Positions 7,904 to 16,301 of a stretch of 64,000 bases of DNA are shown piece after piece. A model generated the notes under the pieces. It worked only from the letters and a program-made list of their open reading frames with translations. It was not told where the DNA came from and did not search any database. This DNA is from an uncultured Sinobacteraceae bacterium (GTDB taxonomy: Bacteria; Pseudomonadota; Gammaproteobacteria; Nevskiales; Nevskiaceae), in assembly GCA_903822975.1 (NCBI GenBank), contig CAIJRD010000010.1, forward strand, positions 124,001-188,000, in the 5' to 3' direction. Made by a program: the position numbers and the translations under genes. Positions within the stretch are counted from its first letter, which is position 1. Each line of letters starts with the position of its first letter.

Positions 7904-9484
7904 ATGAACTGGAGCGAAATCGGCCGCCGGACGGCGGCCTGCTTGCTAGCGGCAAGCACCGTGTTGATAAGCGCTTGCGGGAGCAGCAGCCAGCCCGTGA
8001 GTTCGGCGGGCGGTTCACCCGCCGGCGGCGGCACCTGCGCGTCGGGCCTGAGCGGCGGCTTGATTGCACCGACCTTGCCGGTCACGGATATCAATCCGGT
8101 CCTGGCCCTGGCAAGTGCAGAGCTCGCCCAGATGCTGCAGCCGGTCGTGCTCGACTGCCCATCGCTGCAGCCGGTGCCGCAGGCGGTGTGCGATCCGGAT
8201 TCGCAGCCACTGAACAACGGCGTGCAGGGGCGCGTGACCCTGGCAGATATGCAGTCGGCGCAGGCGGCGAAAGGCTGGACCTGCAATCTCAAGCTGGTCT
8301 CCCAGTTCAATGCGCCTGGCGGCTTCCGCGTCTGGAGCTACACCGATCAGCAGGGCCGCACCTGCGCGTACTACGACACCTCGTTTGCCGGCGGGACGAC
8401 AGCGGCCATCAGCCTGGCCGGCGGGCCAACGCCCGGCGTGGTGGTGCTGGACATGAGCAATCCCGCGAGTCCGGTGCACACCGCTACGTTGACGGACTCG
8501 CTGGCGATGCTGATTCCGCACGAATCGTTGAACCTCAACACGCGTCGCGGTTTGCTGGCAGCGGATGTCGGCAACGCCGCCACGTTGCCTGGCGAGATGG
8601 CGATCTACGATATCAGCAGCGACTGCCGCCATCCGCAGCTGAAAGGACAGCTACCAACAATCACCGGCCACGAAAGCGGCTTCAGCCCGGACGGCAATAC
8701 ATTTTGGGTGGCCGGCGGCTTCGGCTATATCACGGCCATTGACGTTACCGACCCATCGAATCCGAAGGAAGTGTGGCGCGGAACCTACAACTCCCACGGG
8801 CTGAATCTGTCCGACGATGGCAACACGCTGTACCACACCGATACCATCAACGGAAACTTCGGTCTGATCGATGTCAGCCAAATCCAGGCGCGGGCGTCCA
8901 ATCCGCAGGTGCATGACATCAGCCGCGTGTCCTGGCCTACCGCGACAATTCCGCAGAACTCCTCGCCATTCACCAACAATGGCCATCACTATCTTCTGGA
9001 GTTCGAGGAATTCGCGTTCCGCTTCAATCCGGCGACGATACAGGACAGCCCGGGCGCGGCCCGCATCCTGAACATCGACGATCCGGCGCATCCTTACATC
9101 GTCTCCAATATCCGGCTGGCCGTGAACATGCAGGATGAACATCGCGCCGCCGACCTGGATCCGTCCCCGCTGGCGGCGAATGTGGCGCTGGGCTACGCCT
9201 TCCACTACTGCGCGATTCCCACCGAGGACAATCCCCAGATCACTGCCTGCTCGACAATCAATTCTGGTCTGCGCGTGTTCAATATCAGCGATCCGGCCCA
9301 CCCGCGCGAGGTGGCGTACTTCGTAGCGCCGCCCAATGCCGGCAGCCTGGTGCCGGGACTGCTGTCGGGCGATCTCGCCTTCTCGCAACCCGCCTTCGAT
9401 CCCGCGCAGCGACAGATCTGGTACACCGACGCGGTTTCGGGCTTCTACGCCTTGCAGCTTTCGCCGCAAGCCTGGCCGCAGTGA
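7904..9484 (+). CDS. LVIVD-repeat lipoprotein
   Basis: A 526-residue exported lipoprotein with a lipobox ending ISAC and modified Cys25. It contains several beta-propeller-type LVIVD repeats: VVVLDMSNPASPV, MAIYDISSDCRHPQ, ITAIDVTDPSNPK, ARILNIDDPAHPY and LRVFNISDPAHPRE. These usually form surface or periplasmic propellers of unknown function. The ATG at 7904 is preceded by GAGGAGCCAGGG, and the in-frame extension upstream lacks signal character. The next gene, 45 bases downstream and on the same strand, encodes a DUF305 protein, so the two probably form an operon. Confidence 0.82.
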   Translation: MNWSEIGRRTAACLLAASTVLISACGSSSQPVSSAGGSPAGGGTCASGLSGGLIAPTLPVTDINPVLALASAELAQMLQPVVLDCPSLQPVPQAVCDPDSQPLNNGVQGRVTLADMQSAQAAKGWTCNLKLVSQFNAPGGFRVWSYTDQQGRTCAYYDTSFAGGTTAAISLAGGPTPGVVVLDMSNPASPVHTATLTDSLAMLIPHESLNLNTRRGLLAADVGNAATLPGEMAIYDISSDCRHPQLKGQLPTITGHESGFSPDGNTFWVAGGFGYITAIDVTDPSNPKEVWRGTYNSHGLNLSDDGNTLYHTDTINGNFGLIDVSQIQARASNPQVHDISRVSWPTATIPQNSSPFTNNGHHYLLEFEEFAFRFNPATIQDSPGAARILNIDDPAHPYIVSNIRLAVNMQDEHRAADLDPSPLAANVALGYAFHYCAIPTEDNPQITACSTINSGLRVFNISDPAHPREVAYFVAPPNAGSLVPGLLSGDLAFSQPAFDPAQRQIWYTDAVSGFYALQLSPQAWPQ

Positions 9485-9529
9485 GGTGGTGGATGGGCGA
9501 CTCATCGCGCGAAAGGCGGGCTGAATGAA

Positions 9530-10213
9530 ATGACCAGGCGCAACGTTTGGGCCGGCGCCGTGCTGCTTGCGATCATCGCCGCGTTTACATCTGGCCACTG
9601 GCTGGGCGCGCGCGACCTAATGCGTGCACATCCATTGCCCGGCCCTGCCGACATCGCCTTCTGTCAGGACATGGTCGCGCACCACGAGCAGGCGGTGCTG
9701 ATGGCAACGTTGGCGCTGAATCGCGCCACGCCGGCAGTGCACGATCTTGCGCAGTCGATCCTGGTCAGCCAATCGGGCGAGATCGGCGTGATGCGCGGCT
9801 GGCTGCAGCTCTGGGGCGCGCCGCTGGTTGCGTCAAAGCCGATGGCGTGGATGGCCACATCCATGAATCAGGTGGACGGCGTAACGCCTTCAGCGATTCC
9901 TCAGGCGCCGGCGCCCATGCCCGGCATGGCCAGTCCGGCCGAGATACAGAATCTGTGGCAGGCGCGCGGGCAGGCGTTCGACATCCTGTTCATGCAGCTG
10001 ATGACGCGGCATCACGAAGGGGGTCTCTTGATGGCGCGCGATGTCCAGGTCTCGGCGCGGCTTCAGGCCGTGCGCGACACCGGGCGTGGCATGGTGTTCG
10101 AGCAGGCGCAGGAGATCGGGCTCATGGCCCAGCTGCTGCACGCGGATGGCGCCGCGCCGCTGCCTTCATTGCTCAAGTCGGGGGCGATGTGCCGGGTGAA
10201 GCCTGTCAGCTAA
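9530..10213 (+). CDS. DUF305 family protein, membrane-anchored or exported
   Basis: A 227-residue protein with an N-terminal hydrophobic anchor or signal (residues 7-25) and the two His-His motifs of DUF305: CQDMVAHHEQAV (His51-His52) and FMQLMTRHHEGGLLMAR (His161-His162). DUF305 is a ferritin-like helical bundle often found near metal (copper) handling genes. The Met-rich surroundings of the motifs fit metal binding, but the function is not established. It probably shares a transcript with the LVIVD lipoprotein gene 45 bases upstream. Confidence 0.82.
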   Translation: MTRRNVWAGAVLLAIIAAFTSGHWLGARDLMRAHPLPGPADIAFCQDMVAHHEQAVLMATLALNRATPAVHDLAQSILVSQSGEIGVMRGWLQLWGAPLVASKPMAWMATSMNQVDGVTPSAIPQAPAPMPGMASPAEIQNLWQARGQAFDILFMQLMTRHHEGGLLMARDVQVSARLQAVRDTGRGMVFEQAQEIGLMAQLLHADGAAPLPSLLKSGAMCRVKPVS

Positions 10214-10749
10214 ACCGGTGCGTCGGATTCAGGCCGCTGCGCCTGCATCGCGATCACGTCGCGGTGTTTGAGAATGCAGTTCATGTCGATTGCTTCGAAA
10301 GTGATGTGCGCCTCGCTTGGACGACATCCGATGCAAGCCAATGCCATTCGTTGTCGGGCGGCGGTTCGAAGTCTTCCTGCTTTGTGATCGACGATCGCAT
10401 GGCTAAGAAGATCACGGCGCTTATTCATAAACAGATTGAACAGTGGGGGCTGATTCGCCGGGACCCGAACTCAGTTGGGCGCAGCACGCGGTATGCGACT
10501 GCGTTGCAATAGCAGAGATCGACGCGTGTACGGTGTGCCCGATCGAGCGACCAGCCGGCATAACGGTAGCTTGAGCAGTGCACTCAAAGTTGAGTGCACG
10601 ACGCGAAGGCGTGTTCGCTGGAGTCGCCGCCGATCAACGCTTGGACGTAGGCATCTGCCACAGCTCGAGGGCCGGCGCATTCCGCGCCAGCCCTCTGTTG
10701 GTGATTCGATTGTCCGAGCGCTGTCAGCAGCAGCCTGTTTTATCACCCG
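10214..10749. other. 536-base gap without a recognisable gene
   Basis: The upstream gene (plus strand) and downstream gene (minus strand) converge here. A plus-strand frame stays open to 10512 but shows no family features and no ribosome binding site. The only clear element is the perfect inverted repeat at 10578-10599. Confidence 0.5.
10578..10599. repeat. Perfect 10+2+10 inverted repeat
   Basis: GTGCACTCAA, the two bases AG, then TTGAGTGCAC. It lies between two convergent genes. There is no T-tract on either side, so it is either a factor-dependent terminator hairpin or a protein site. Confidence 0.7.
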
Positions 10750-12852
10750 CTATTTTTGCTGAGGCCGAATCGCGTCCGCAGTCCCCTGAATGAAGGCCTT
10801 CAGCTTCTCCACGTCGTCATGCGACAGCTTCCCGGTGAAATCCGGCATGCCGAGCGGAACGAATGGGCCGTTGAACACGAACTTGTCCAGATCATCGATG
10901 ACAGCCTTATCCACGTAGCCCAGATTCGGGAGACTGCCGCCTTTGTCTACGCCGGGCACGCCATGACAGAAGACACAGTTGCTGATGTAGAGATCGGTGC
11001 CCGCTGTCACATCCTTCGGATCATATTTGACCCCCGTCAGCAGCGCGCCGACCTGGTATTGCGCGAACTTCGGCAAGGGCGCTTTGCCACCGAGAACGAA
11101 CGTGAACACCGTACCTGGCGATGTCGTGTCAGATGCGCCGCGGAACAAGCCATAGATACCGCCCCATCCGGCCGCGACTGAAATGTACTGCTTGCCGTCG
11201 ATCTCGTAAGAAATCGGCGCGGCCAGGACGCCGGTCCCCGTCGGGGAGTCCCACAGTTTCTCGCCGGTCTGGGCGTTGTAGGCAATCAGACGCGCATCCG
11301 CGGTGCCCTGAAATACCAAGCCGCCAGCAGTCGACAGCGTGCCACCGTTCCAAGGCGAGACGTACTCCTGGGACCAGGCCTGCTTGCGCTGAATGGGATC
11401 CCAAGCGATCAAGCGGCCGAAAGGCTTGCTCTCAGGCGGCCGGACATTCGGGCGCATGCCCAGATTCCAGCCCACATCGCTCATTGCCTCACCCGGCTTG
11501 TTGCTGTTGTGACCCTTCCAGCTCTCATCCTCCATCAGTACAAACGGAATATTTTGAGCGGGGAAGTAGGCGAGCCCGGTCTGCGGGTTGTAAGACATCG
11601 ACTGCCAATTGTGACCGCCGAAGGGGCCGGGAATCGCATCGAAGGGTTTGTCGGTCGACCGCGCCTCGGCATTCTCGATCGGACGACCGTTCTTGTCGTA
11701 GCCGGTTGCCCAGTTCACCGGCACGAATTTGTCGGCGGAAATGAACTGGCCATTGGTCCGATCGATCACGAAAAAGAAACCGTTCTTCGGCGCGTGAAGA
11801 ATGACCTTGCGCGGCTGACCATCAATCTGAACATCGGCCAGGATCAAATCCTGTGCCGATGTGTAGTCCCAGTTGTCGCCCGGTGTCTCCTGGTAATGCC
11901 AGACGTACTTACCCGTATCCGGATTGAGTGCGACGATCGACGCGACGTACAGATTGTCACCACCCGCGGGGCTACGTTTGTTGCGCGCCCAGGGTCCCGC
12001 ATTGCCAGTGCCGAGGTAGAGCAAGTTCAGTTGCGCGTCATACACCATCGAATTCCACACGGTGCCGCCGCCACCATTCTCCCAATACTTTCCGGCCGGA
12101 TCCCAGGTCTTCGCTGCGGCTTCCATCGACTCGTCTTCATACGGCTTTGAAGGATCGCCCGGCACCGCGAACCAGCGCCAGGCCTGCTTGCCGGTCTTGG
12201 CCTCGTAGGCAGTGACATAGCCGCGCACGCCCATCTCGGCGCCGCCGTTGCCGATGATGACCTTGCCATGCACGATGCGCGGCGCACCGGTCACCGTGTA
12301 GTTGTGCGTGCGATCAATGATCGTGTCCTGCTCCCACGCCTTCTTGCCGGTGGTGGCATTGATCGCAAGCAATCGACCATCCAGCGAGCCGACGAAGACC
12401 AGCCCATCGAGATACGCCACGCCGCGATTCACGACATCGCAGCAGGCTTTGTAGCCACCGTTTCGGGGCACCTTAGGATCGTAAGTCCAGAGCCGCTTAC
12501 CGGTTCGAGCGTCCAGCGCGTGGACAATGCTCCACGGCGCGGTCACGTACATCACGTGACCGATCACGAGTGGCGTGGACTCCACACCGCGTACCGAATC
12601 AAGGTTGTAGGTCCAGGCCAGGCCGAGGGTCTGGACATTCTTGGTGTCGATTTTGGCGAGCGGACTGAACCGCGTACCGGCATCGTCGTGGCCATTGGTT
12701 TGCCAGCCGGCGTTCTCCGACACTGCTTTCGTTTTCGCAGCACTCGCCGACGTCGAAGCCATCACCGCCATGACTACGAGTGCGGCTGCCGCCATGCCGA
12801 CGAAGCCGCTTTTATCGAAAGTCTTGTGCCGCCCCACGCGTATATTGCTCAT
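10750..12852 (-). CDS. PQQ-dependent quinohemoprotein alcohol dehydrogenase
   Basis: A 700-residue periplasmic type II quinohemoprotein: signal peptide (cleavage near residue 38), eight-bladed PQQ propeller, and C-terminal cytochrome c with CVFCH (Cys626, Cys629, His630) and a likely axial Met669. The adjacent-cysteine ring motif is at Cys137-Cys138 (ACCDVVNRG). The catalytic Asp is in WDYTS (Asp329), with probable metal ligands Glu206 and Asn284. The residue two after the catalytic Asp is Thr, so the extra Asp of lanthanide enzymes is absent and calcium is expected. AGGAGGAGG just before the second ATG fixes the start at 12852, not 12876. It is the last gene of an operon, 31 bases after the acyl-CoA synthetase gene. 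Confidence 0.93.
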   Translation of the reverse strand: MSNIRVGRHKTFDKSGFVGMAAAALVVMAVMASTSASAAKTKAVSENAGWQTNGHDDAGTRFSPLAKIDTKNVQTLGLAWTYNLDSVRGVESTPLVIGHVMYVTAPWSIVHALDARTGKRLWTYDPKVPRNGGYKACCDVVNRGVAYLDGLVFVGSLDGRLLAINATTGKKAWEQDTIIDRTHNYTVTGAPRIVHGKVIIGNGGAEMGVRGYVTAYEAKTGKQAWRWFAVPGDPSKPYEDESMEAAAKTWDPAGKYWENGGGGTVWNSMVYDAQLNLLYLGTGNAGPWARNKRSPAGGDNLYVASIVALNPDTGKYVWHYQETPGDNWDYTSAQDLILADVQIDGQPRKVILHAPKNGFFFVIDRTNGQFISADKFVPVNWATGYDKNGRPIENAEARSTDKPFDAIPGPFGGHNWQSMSYNPQTGLAYFPAQNIPFVLMEDESWKGHNSNKPGEAMSDVGWNLGMRPNVRPPESKPFGRLIAWDPIQRKQAWSQEYVSPWNGGTLSTAGGLVFQGTADARLIAYNAQTGEKLWDSPTGTGVLAAPISYEIDGKQYISVAAGWGGIYGLFRGASDTTSPGTVFTFVLGGKAPLPKFAQYQVGALLTGVKYDPKDVTAGTDLYISNCVFCHGVPGVDKGGSLPNLGYVDKAVIDDLDKFVFNGPFVPLGMPDFTGKLSHDDVEKLKAFIQGTADAIRPQQK

Positions 12853-12883
12853 CTGCTTCCTCCTCCTGATGTTCATTTCGATT

Positions 12884-14485
12884 TCATTTCGATGTCGCTT
12901 GCGAGCGCTCCGAGAATTGATCCCGCAGCTCCCGCTTCATAATTTTTCCGCTGGCATTTTTGGGTAACGCTTCGACGATCTCCACCCGCTTCGGCACCTT
13001 GTAGCCGGCCATCCGTTCCTTGCAGAAATGCTGCAAGTCTTCACAGCTCAACGCATGGCCTCGGCGACTGACGACGACGGCCACCACAATCTCAATCCAG
13101 CGCGGGTGCGGCACACCGATCACAGCGACCTCGGACACCGCTGGATGGGAGAATAAGATCTCCTCCACTTCACGGCTCGCGACATTCTCGCCGCCGGTCT
13201 TGATCATGTCCTTCTTGCGGTCGACGACGCTGAGATAGCCCTCATCGTCCATCACACCCAGATCGCCGCTGTGGAACCAGCCGTTGCGGAAGGCTTCGGC
13301 CGTCTTCTCGGGATTCTTCCAGTAGCCCAGCGTGGCATGCGGACTGCGGTGCACGATTTCGCCGACGGTCCCCACCGGCACAGGCATGTCGTTGTCATCG
13401 ACCACGCGAGTCTCGACGTTGATGGCCGCACGGCCGGCAGAGCCTAGCTTTCGCAGTTGGTCCTCTGGTTTGAGAATGGTGGCGACCGGCGACATCTCGG
13501 TCTGGCCATAGAAGTTGAACAGGCGTAGGCCCGGAATCCGTAGCGAAATCTCTTTGATGATTTCGACCGGCATGATCGAAGCACCGTAGTAACCCTTCTT
13601 CAGCGTGCTCAGATCCGTGCTGTCGAACGCCGGATGCCGCAGCAGCGCGATCCATACCGTCGGCGGACAGAACAGCTTGGTCACCTTCTCGGCTTGAATG
13701 GTCCGCAACAGCTGCCCGGCGTCCGGCCCGGGCAGGAGGATGCTGGTCGCACCCAGATAGAGGTCCGGCGTCAGGAAGCAGTCGAGCTGCGCGCAATGGA
13801 ACAATGGCAGGGCATGAACCTCGACATCGTCGCTGCTCATCTCGCCGTCGATAATGACGCTCGCGTACTGCGCGTACAAACATCGCGCCGAAAGGACCGC
13901 ACCTTTTGGGCGGGATTCAGTGCCGCTGGTGTAAACCATCTGCACCGGGGCATCGTCGTCAATATCGACATCCGGTGCCGTCGCATCGGGATGCTGCATC
14001 CAGTCCTGCACGTACTCCCAGTCACGAGGTAACTCGTTGGCGGCCTCTCGAATCGCACCCTTCAGCTTGACTGCGATACCGGCTTCTAAGATCGCCGCGT
14101 CCGCGATACCGGAGAGGGCATCTTCGGCGACCACGCCACAGACATCTGCATTGCCGAGGATGTAGCTGACCTCGGACGCATTCAACATGAAGTTGATGGG
14201 AACGGTGACGGCACCCAGCCGCGCCAGCGCGAATCGAGTGACGACGAATCCGTAATTGTTGTGGGAGAACAGTGCCACATGATCGCCCTGCCGAATCCCT
14301 CGCGCGGCGAATGCATTGGCCGTTCGATTCACCGCCTCGTTCAGCTGCTCGAAGGTCTGCCGCAGCGCCTTGTAAACCACTGCGATCTTGTTCGGGAATC
14401 GCTCGGCACTACGGTGTAGAAGATCCGCAAGGCGATGCCGGCGCGCGCTGCGAATAAGCTGTGAATTATCGAGGACGCTGGGCAT
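12884..14485 (-). CDS. AMP-forming acyl-CoA synthetase
   Basis: A 533-residue ANL-superfamily ligase: acid + ATP + CoA gives acyl-CoA + AMP + PPi. Motifs are in order: phosphate loop YTSGTESRPKG (185-195), YGQTEMSP (326-333), GWFHSGDLG (402-410), the hinge RKKDMIKTGGENV, and the C-terminal catalytic Lys514 in PKNASGKI. The usual STG of the phosphate loop is replaced by TES, which is atypical but tolerated in some members. GAGGAG before the ATG at 14485 sets the start. It is the middle gene of the operon, 61 bases after the monooxygenase gene. It probably activates a carboxylic acid released from oxidation of the alcohol or ketone substrate. Confidence 0.88.
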   Translation of the reverse strand: MPSVLDNSQLIRSARRHRLADLLHRSAERFPNKIAVVYKALRQTFEQLNEAVNRTANAFAARGIRQGDHVALFSHNNYGFVVTRFALARLGAVTVPINFMLNASEVSYILGNADVCGVVAEDALSGIADAAILEAGIAVKLKGAIREAANELPRDWEYVQDWMQHPDATAPDVDIDDDAPVQMVYTSGTESRPKGAVLSARCLYAQYASVIIDGEMSSDDVEVHALPLFHCAQLDCFLTPDLYLGATSILLPGPDAGQLLRTIQAEKVTKLFCPPTVWIALLRHPAFDSTDLSTLKKGYYGASIMPVEIIKEISLRIPGLRLFNFYGQTEMSPVATILKPEDQLRKLGSAGRAAINVETRVVDDNDMPVPVGTVGEIVHRSPHATLGYWKNPEKTAEAFRNGWFHSGDLGVMDDEGYLSVVDRKKDMIKTGGENVASREVEEILFSHPAVSEVAVIGVPHPRWIEIVVAVVVSRRGHALSCEDLQHFCKERMAGYKVPKRVEIVEALPKNASGKIMKRELRDQFSERSQATSK

Positions 14486-14546
14486 CCTGCTCTCCTCTGG
14501 CACATCAGGGGTTCGTTGCCCCGGATGAATTTGCGTCGCTTTCTAG

Positions 14547-16166
14547 CTAACTGAGTGCGAACCCTTTATAGCCGGCCGCCGTCACTTCCTCGCACAGCGT
14601 ACGGTACGGACCCACGCCTAAATAGGGCATGAACACGCGCGGCTTACCCGGCACATTGGCACCCATGTACCAGGTATTGCCGCGCGGGAACAATGTCGAG
14701 TTGGCGACCTCGTTGACGTGGTTCACCCACTGGTCCTGTGCCTCGGCTAACGGCTCGATCGTCTGTTTGCCGGACGCCTGCATGTGCTTCAGACACTCGG
14801 CGATCCATTCGACGTGTTGCTCGATCGACAGCACCATGTTGCTCAGCACCGAGGGACTGCCGGGCCCGGTGATGGTGAACAGGTTCGGAAAATCGGCCAT
14901 CATCAAACCCATCATCGTGCGCGGACCTGCCGCCCAGCGATCCTTCAGCTGTGCGCCGCCCTCACCGCGAATGTCGATCGCGAGCAGTGCGCCGGTCATG
15001 GCGTCGTAGCCTGTCGCGAAGACCAGGCAATCCAGATCAACCTGTCCGTCGACGAGTTGCACTCCGGTCTCGGTGATCGACTTGATTGGATTCTTGGCGA
15101 TATTCTTCAGAGTGACATTGTCGCGGTTGAAGGTCTCGTAGTAGCCGGTATCGATGCACAGCCGCCGGGTGCCGACAAATTGCCCTTTGGGGATCAGCTG
15201 CTCCGCAAGTTCCGGATCGTTCACGCGCTCGCGGATGCGGCGTGCGAGATAGTCCTGTGCGGTCTGGTTCGCCTCTTCGCTGGCCAGCAGATCGCCGAAG
15301 GTGACCATCAGCGCGAACGGCAGCCCATTGTCATAGCAGGCGTCAAAAATTTTCGTACGCGTCGCCTCATCGACATCGAACACCGAGGCTGCGTAGGTGG
15401 GCGCGGGGATCCCCACGAGGTGATAACGCGCCTCTTGCCGAAGGCTGTCGTAATTGCGCTTGACGTCGGCGACGAAGCCCGACTCCAGCTTCCGATTCTT
15501 TGCGGGCAAGCTGTAACTCGGCGTTCGCTGAAAGACGTAAAGGTGCTTGGCCTGCTCGGCGATGATCGGGATCGCCTGAATGGCAGAGGATCCGGTGCCG
15601 ATGACACCGACACGCTTGCCGCTGAAGTTCACCGGGGTCTCAGGCCACCGAGCCGTGTGGTAGACCGCGCCCTTGAATTGCTCGAGACCCGGAATGTTGA
15701 CGTCTTTGGGCACCGTGAGGCAGCCCGTCGCCATGACGACGAAGCGTGCCGTCGACTCTGCCATACCTTCGGCGGAGACCCGCCACAGCTTCTTGCTTTC
15801 GTCGTACCGCACCGCCGTGACAGCGGTATTGAAGCGAATGTCGCGGCGCAAATCGAAACGGTCCGCGATGTGATTGGCGTAACGCAGGATTTCGGGTTGC
15901 GCGGCGTAGCGCTCCGTCCAGGTCCACTCCTGCTCGAGCTCGTGGTCGAAGGAGAACGAATACAGCGTGCTCTCAACGTCGCAGCGCAGACCCGGATAGC
16001 GGTTCCAATACCAAGTGCCGCCGACGGACGGACCTTTTTCCAGGACCTTCGCGGACAAGCCCAGCTTGCGGCACTGATGCAACATGTACATGCCGCCCCA
16101 GCCCGCGCCAACGATGATCACGTCCGTATCGACGCCCGGGGACTGCTTCGCCGAGAGTTCCGCCAT
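14547..16166 (-). CDS. Flavin-containing Baeyer-Villiger monooxygenase
   Basis: A 539-residue class B flavoprotein monooxygenase that inserts oxygen next to a ketone, using FAD, NADPH and O2. The FAD Rossmann loop is GAGWGG (20-25). The long fingerprint region is GGTWYWNRYPGLRCD (from 49), the Baeyer-Villiger fingerprint is FKGAVYHTARWP (164-175), and the NADPH loop is GTGSSA (190-195). GGAGG 7 bases before the ATG at 16166 sets the start. The in-frame ATG at 16223 would lie upstream of the sigma-54 promoter and is rejected. It is the first gene of a three-gene operon with an acyl-CoA synthetase and a PQQ alcohol dehydrogenase: secondary alcohol to ketone to ester or lactone, then acid to CoA ester. 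No esterase or lactonase is present locally. Confidence 0.92.
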   Translation of the reverse strand: MAELSAKQSPGVDTDVIIVGAGWGGMYMLHQCRKLGLSAKVLEKGPSVGGTWYWNRYPGLRCDVESTLYSFSFDHELEQEWTWTERYAAQPEILRYANHIADRFDLRRDIRFNTAVTAVRYDESKKLWRVSAEGMAESTARFVVMATGCLTVPKDVNIPGLEQFKGAVYHTARWPETPVNFSGKRVGVIGTGSSAIQAIPIIAEQAKHLYVFQRTPSYSLPAKNRKLESGFVADVKRNYDSLRQEARYHLVGIPAPTYAASVFDVDEATRTKIFDACYDNGLPFALMVTFGDLLASEEANQTAQDYLARRIRERVNDPELAEQLIPKGQFVGTRRLCIDTGYYETFNRDNVTLKNIAKNPIKSITETGVQLVDGQVDLDCLVFATGYDAMTGALLAIDIRGEGGAQLKDRWAAGPRTMMGLMMADFPNLFTITGPGSPSVLSNMVLSIEQHVEWIAECLKHMQASGKQTIEPLAEAQDQWVNHVNEVANSTLFPRGNTWYMGANVPGKPRVFMPYLGVGPYRTLCEEVTAAGYKGFALS

Positions 16167-16193
16167 AACCAAGCCTCCGCAATAAGGTGCGGC

Positions 16194-16208
16194 GCAAACG
16201 TAGGGCCA
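16194..16208 (-). promoter_or_regulatory. Sigma-54 promoter of the monooxygenase operon
   Basis: Read on the minus strand: TGGCCCTACGTTTGC, i.e. TGGC-N7-TTGC with correct -24/-12 spacing. The predicted start, about 16183, leaves a short leader with the ribosome binding site of the gene starting at 16166. The core bases are the same as in the sites at 61301 and 57002. Confidence 0.62.
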
Positions 16209-16226
16209 GCGAACATCACTCATCCA

Positions 16227-16243
16227 CTACCCGGTTCGGGTAG
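16227..16243. promoter_or_regulatory. Perfect palindrome CTACCCG-GTT-CGGGTAG
   Basis: A 7+3+7 inverted repeat in the divergent region between the monooxygenase operon and the LuxR-type regulator, about 19 bases upstream of the -24 element. It is a candidate operator for the adjacent regulator. The assignment rests on position only. Confidence 0.6.
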
Positions 16244-16301
16244 CGCAGGGCGACCAAGCTTGGCTTAGTATTCTCAGCTGAGGAGAACACTTGCAGCAGC
16301 C

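Noticed and set aside
10220..10512. Possible small gene after the DUF305 gene
   Set aside because: Frames on both strands are open but show no start signals, motifs or family resemblance.
14784..16268. 494-residue plus-strand frame
   Set aside because: Antisense to the monooxygenase gene, which has all flavoprotein motifs. The antisense product has none.
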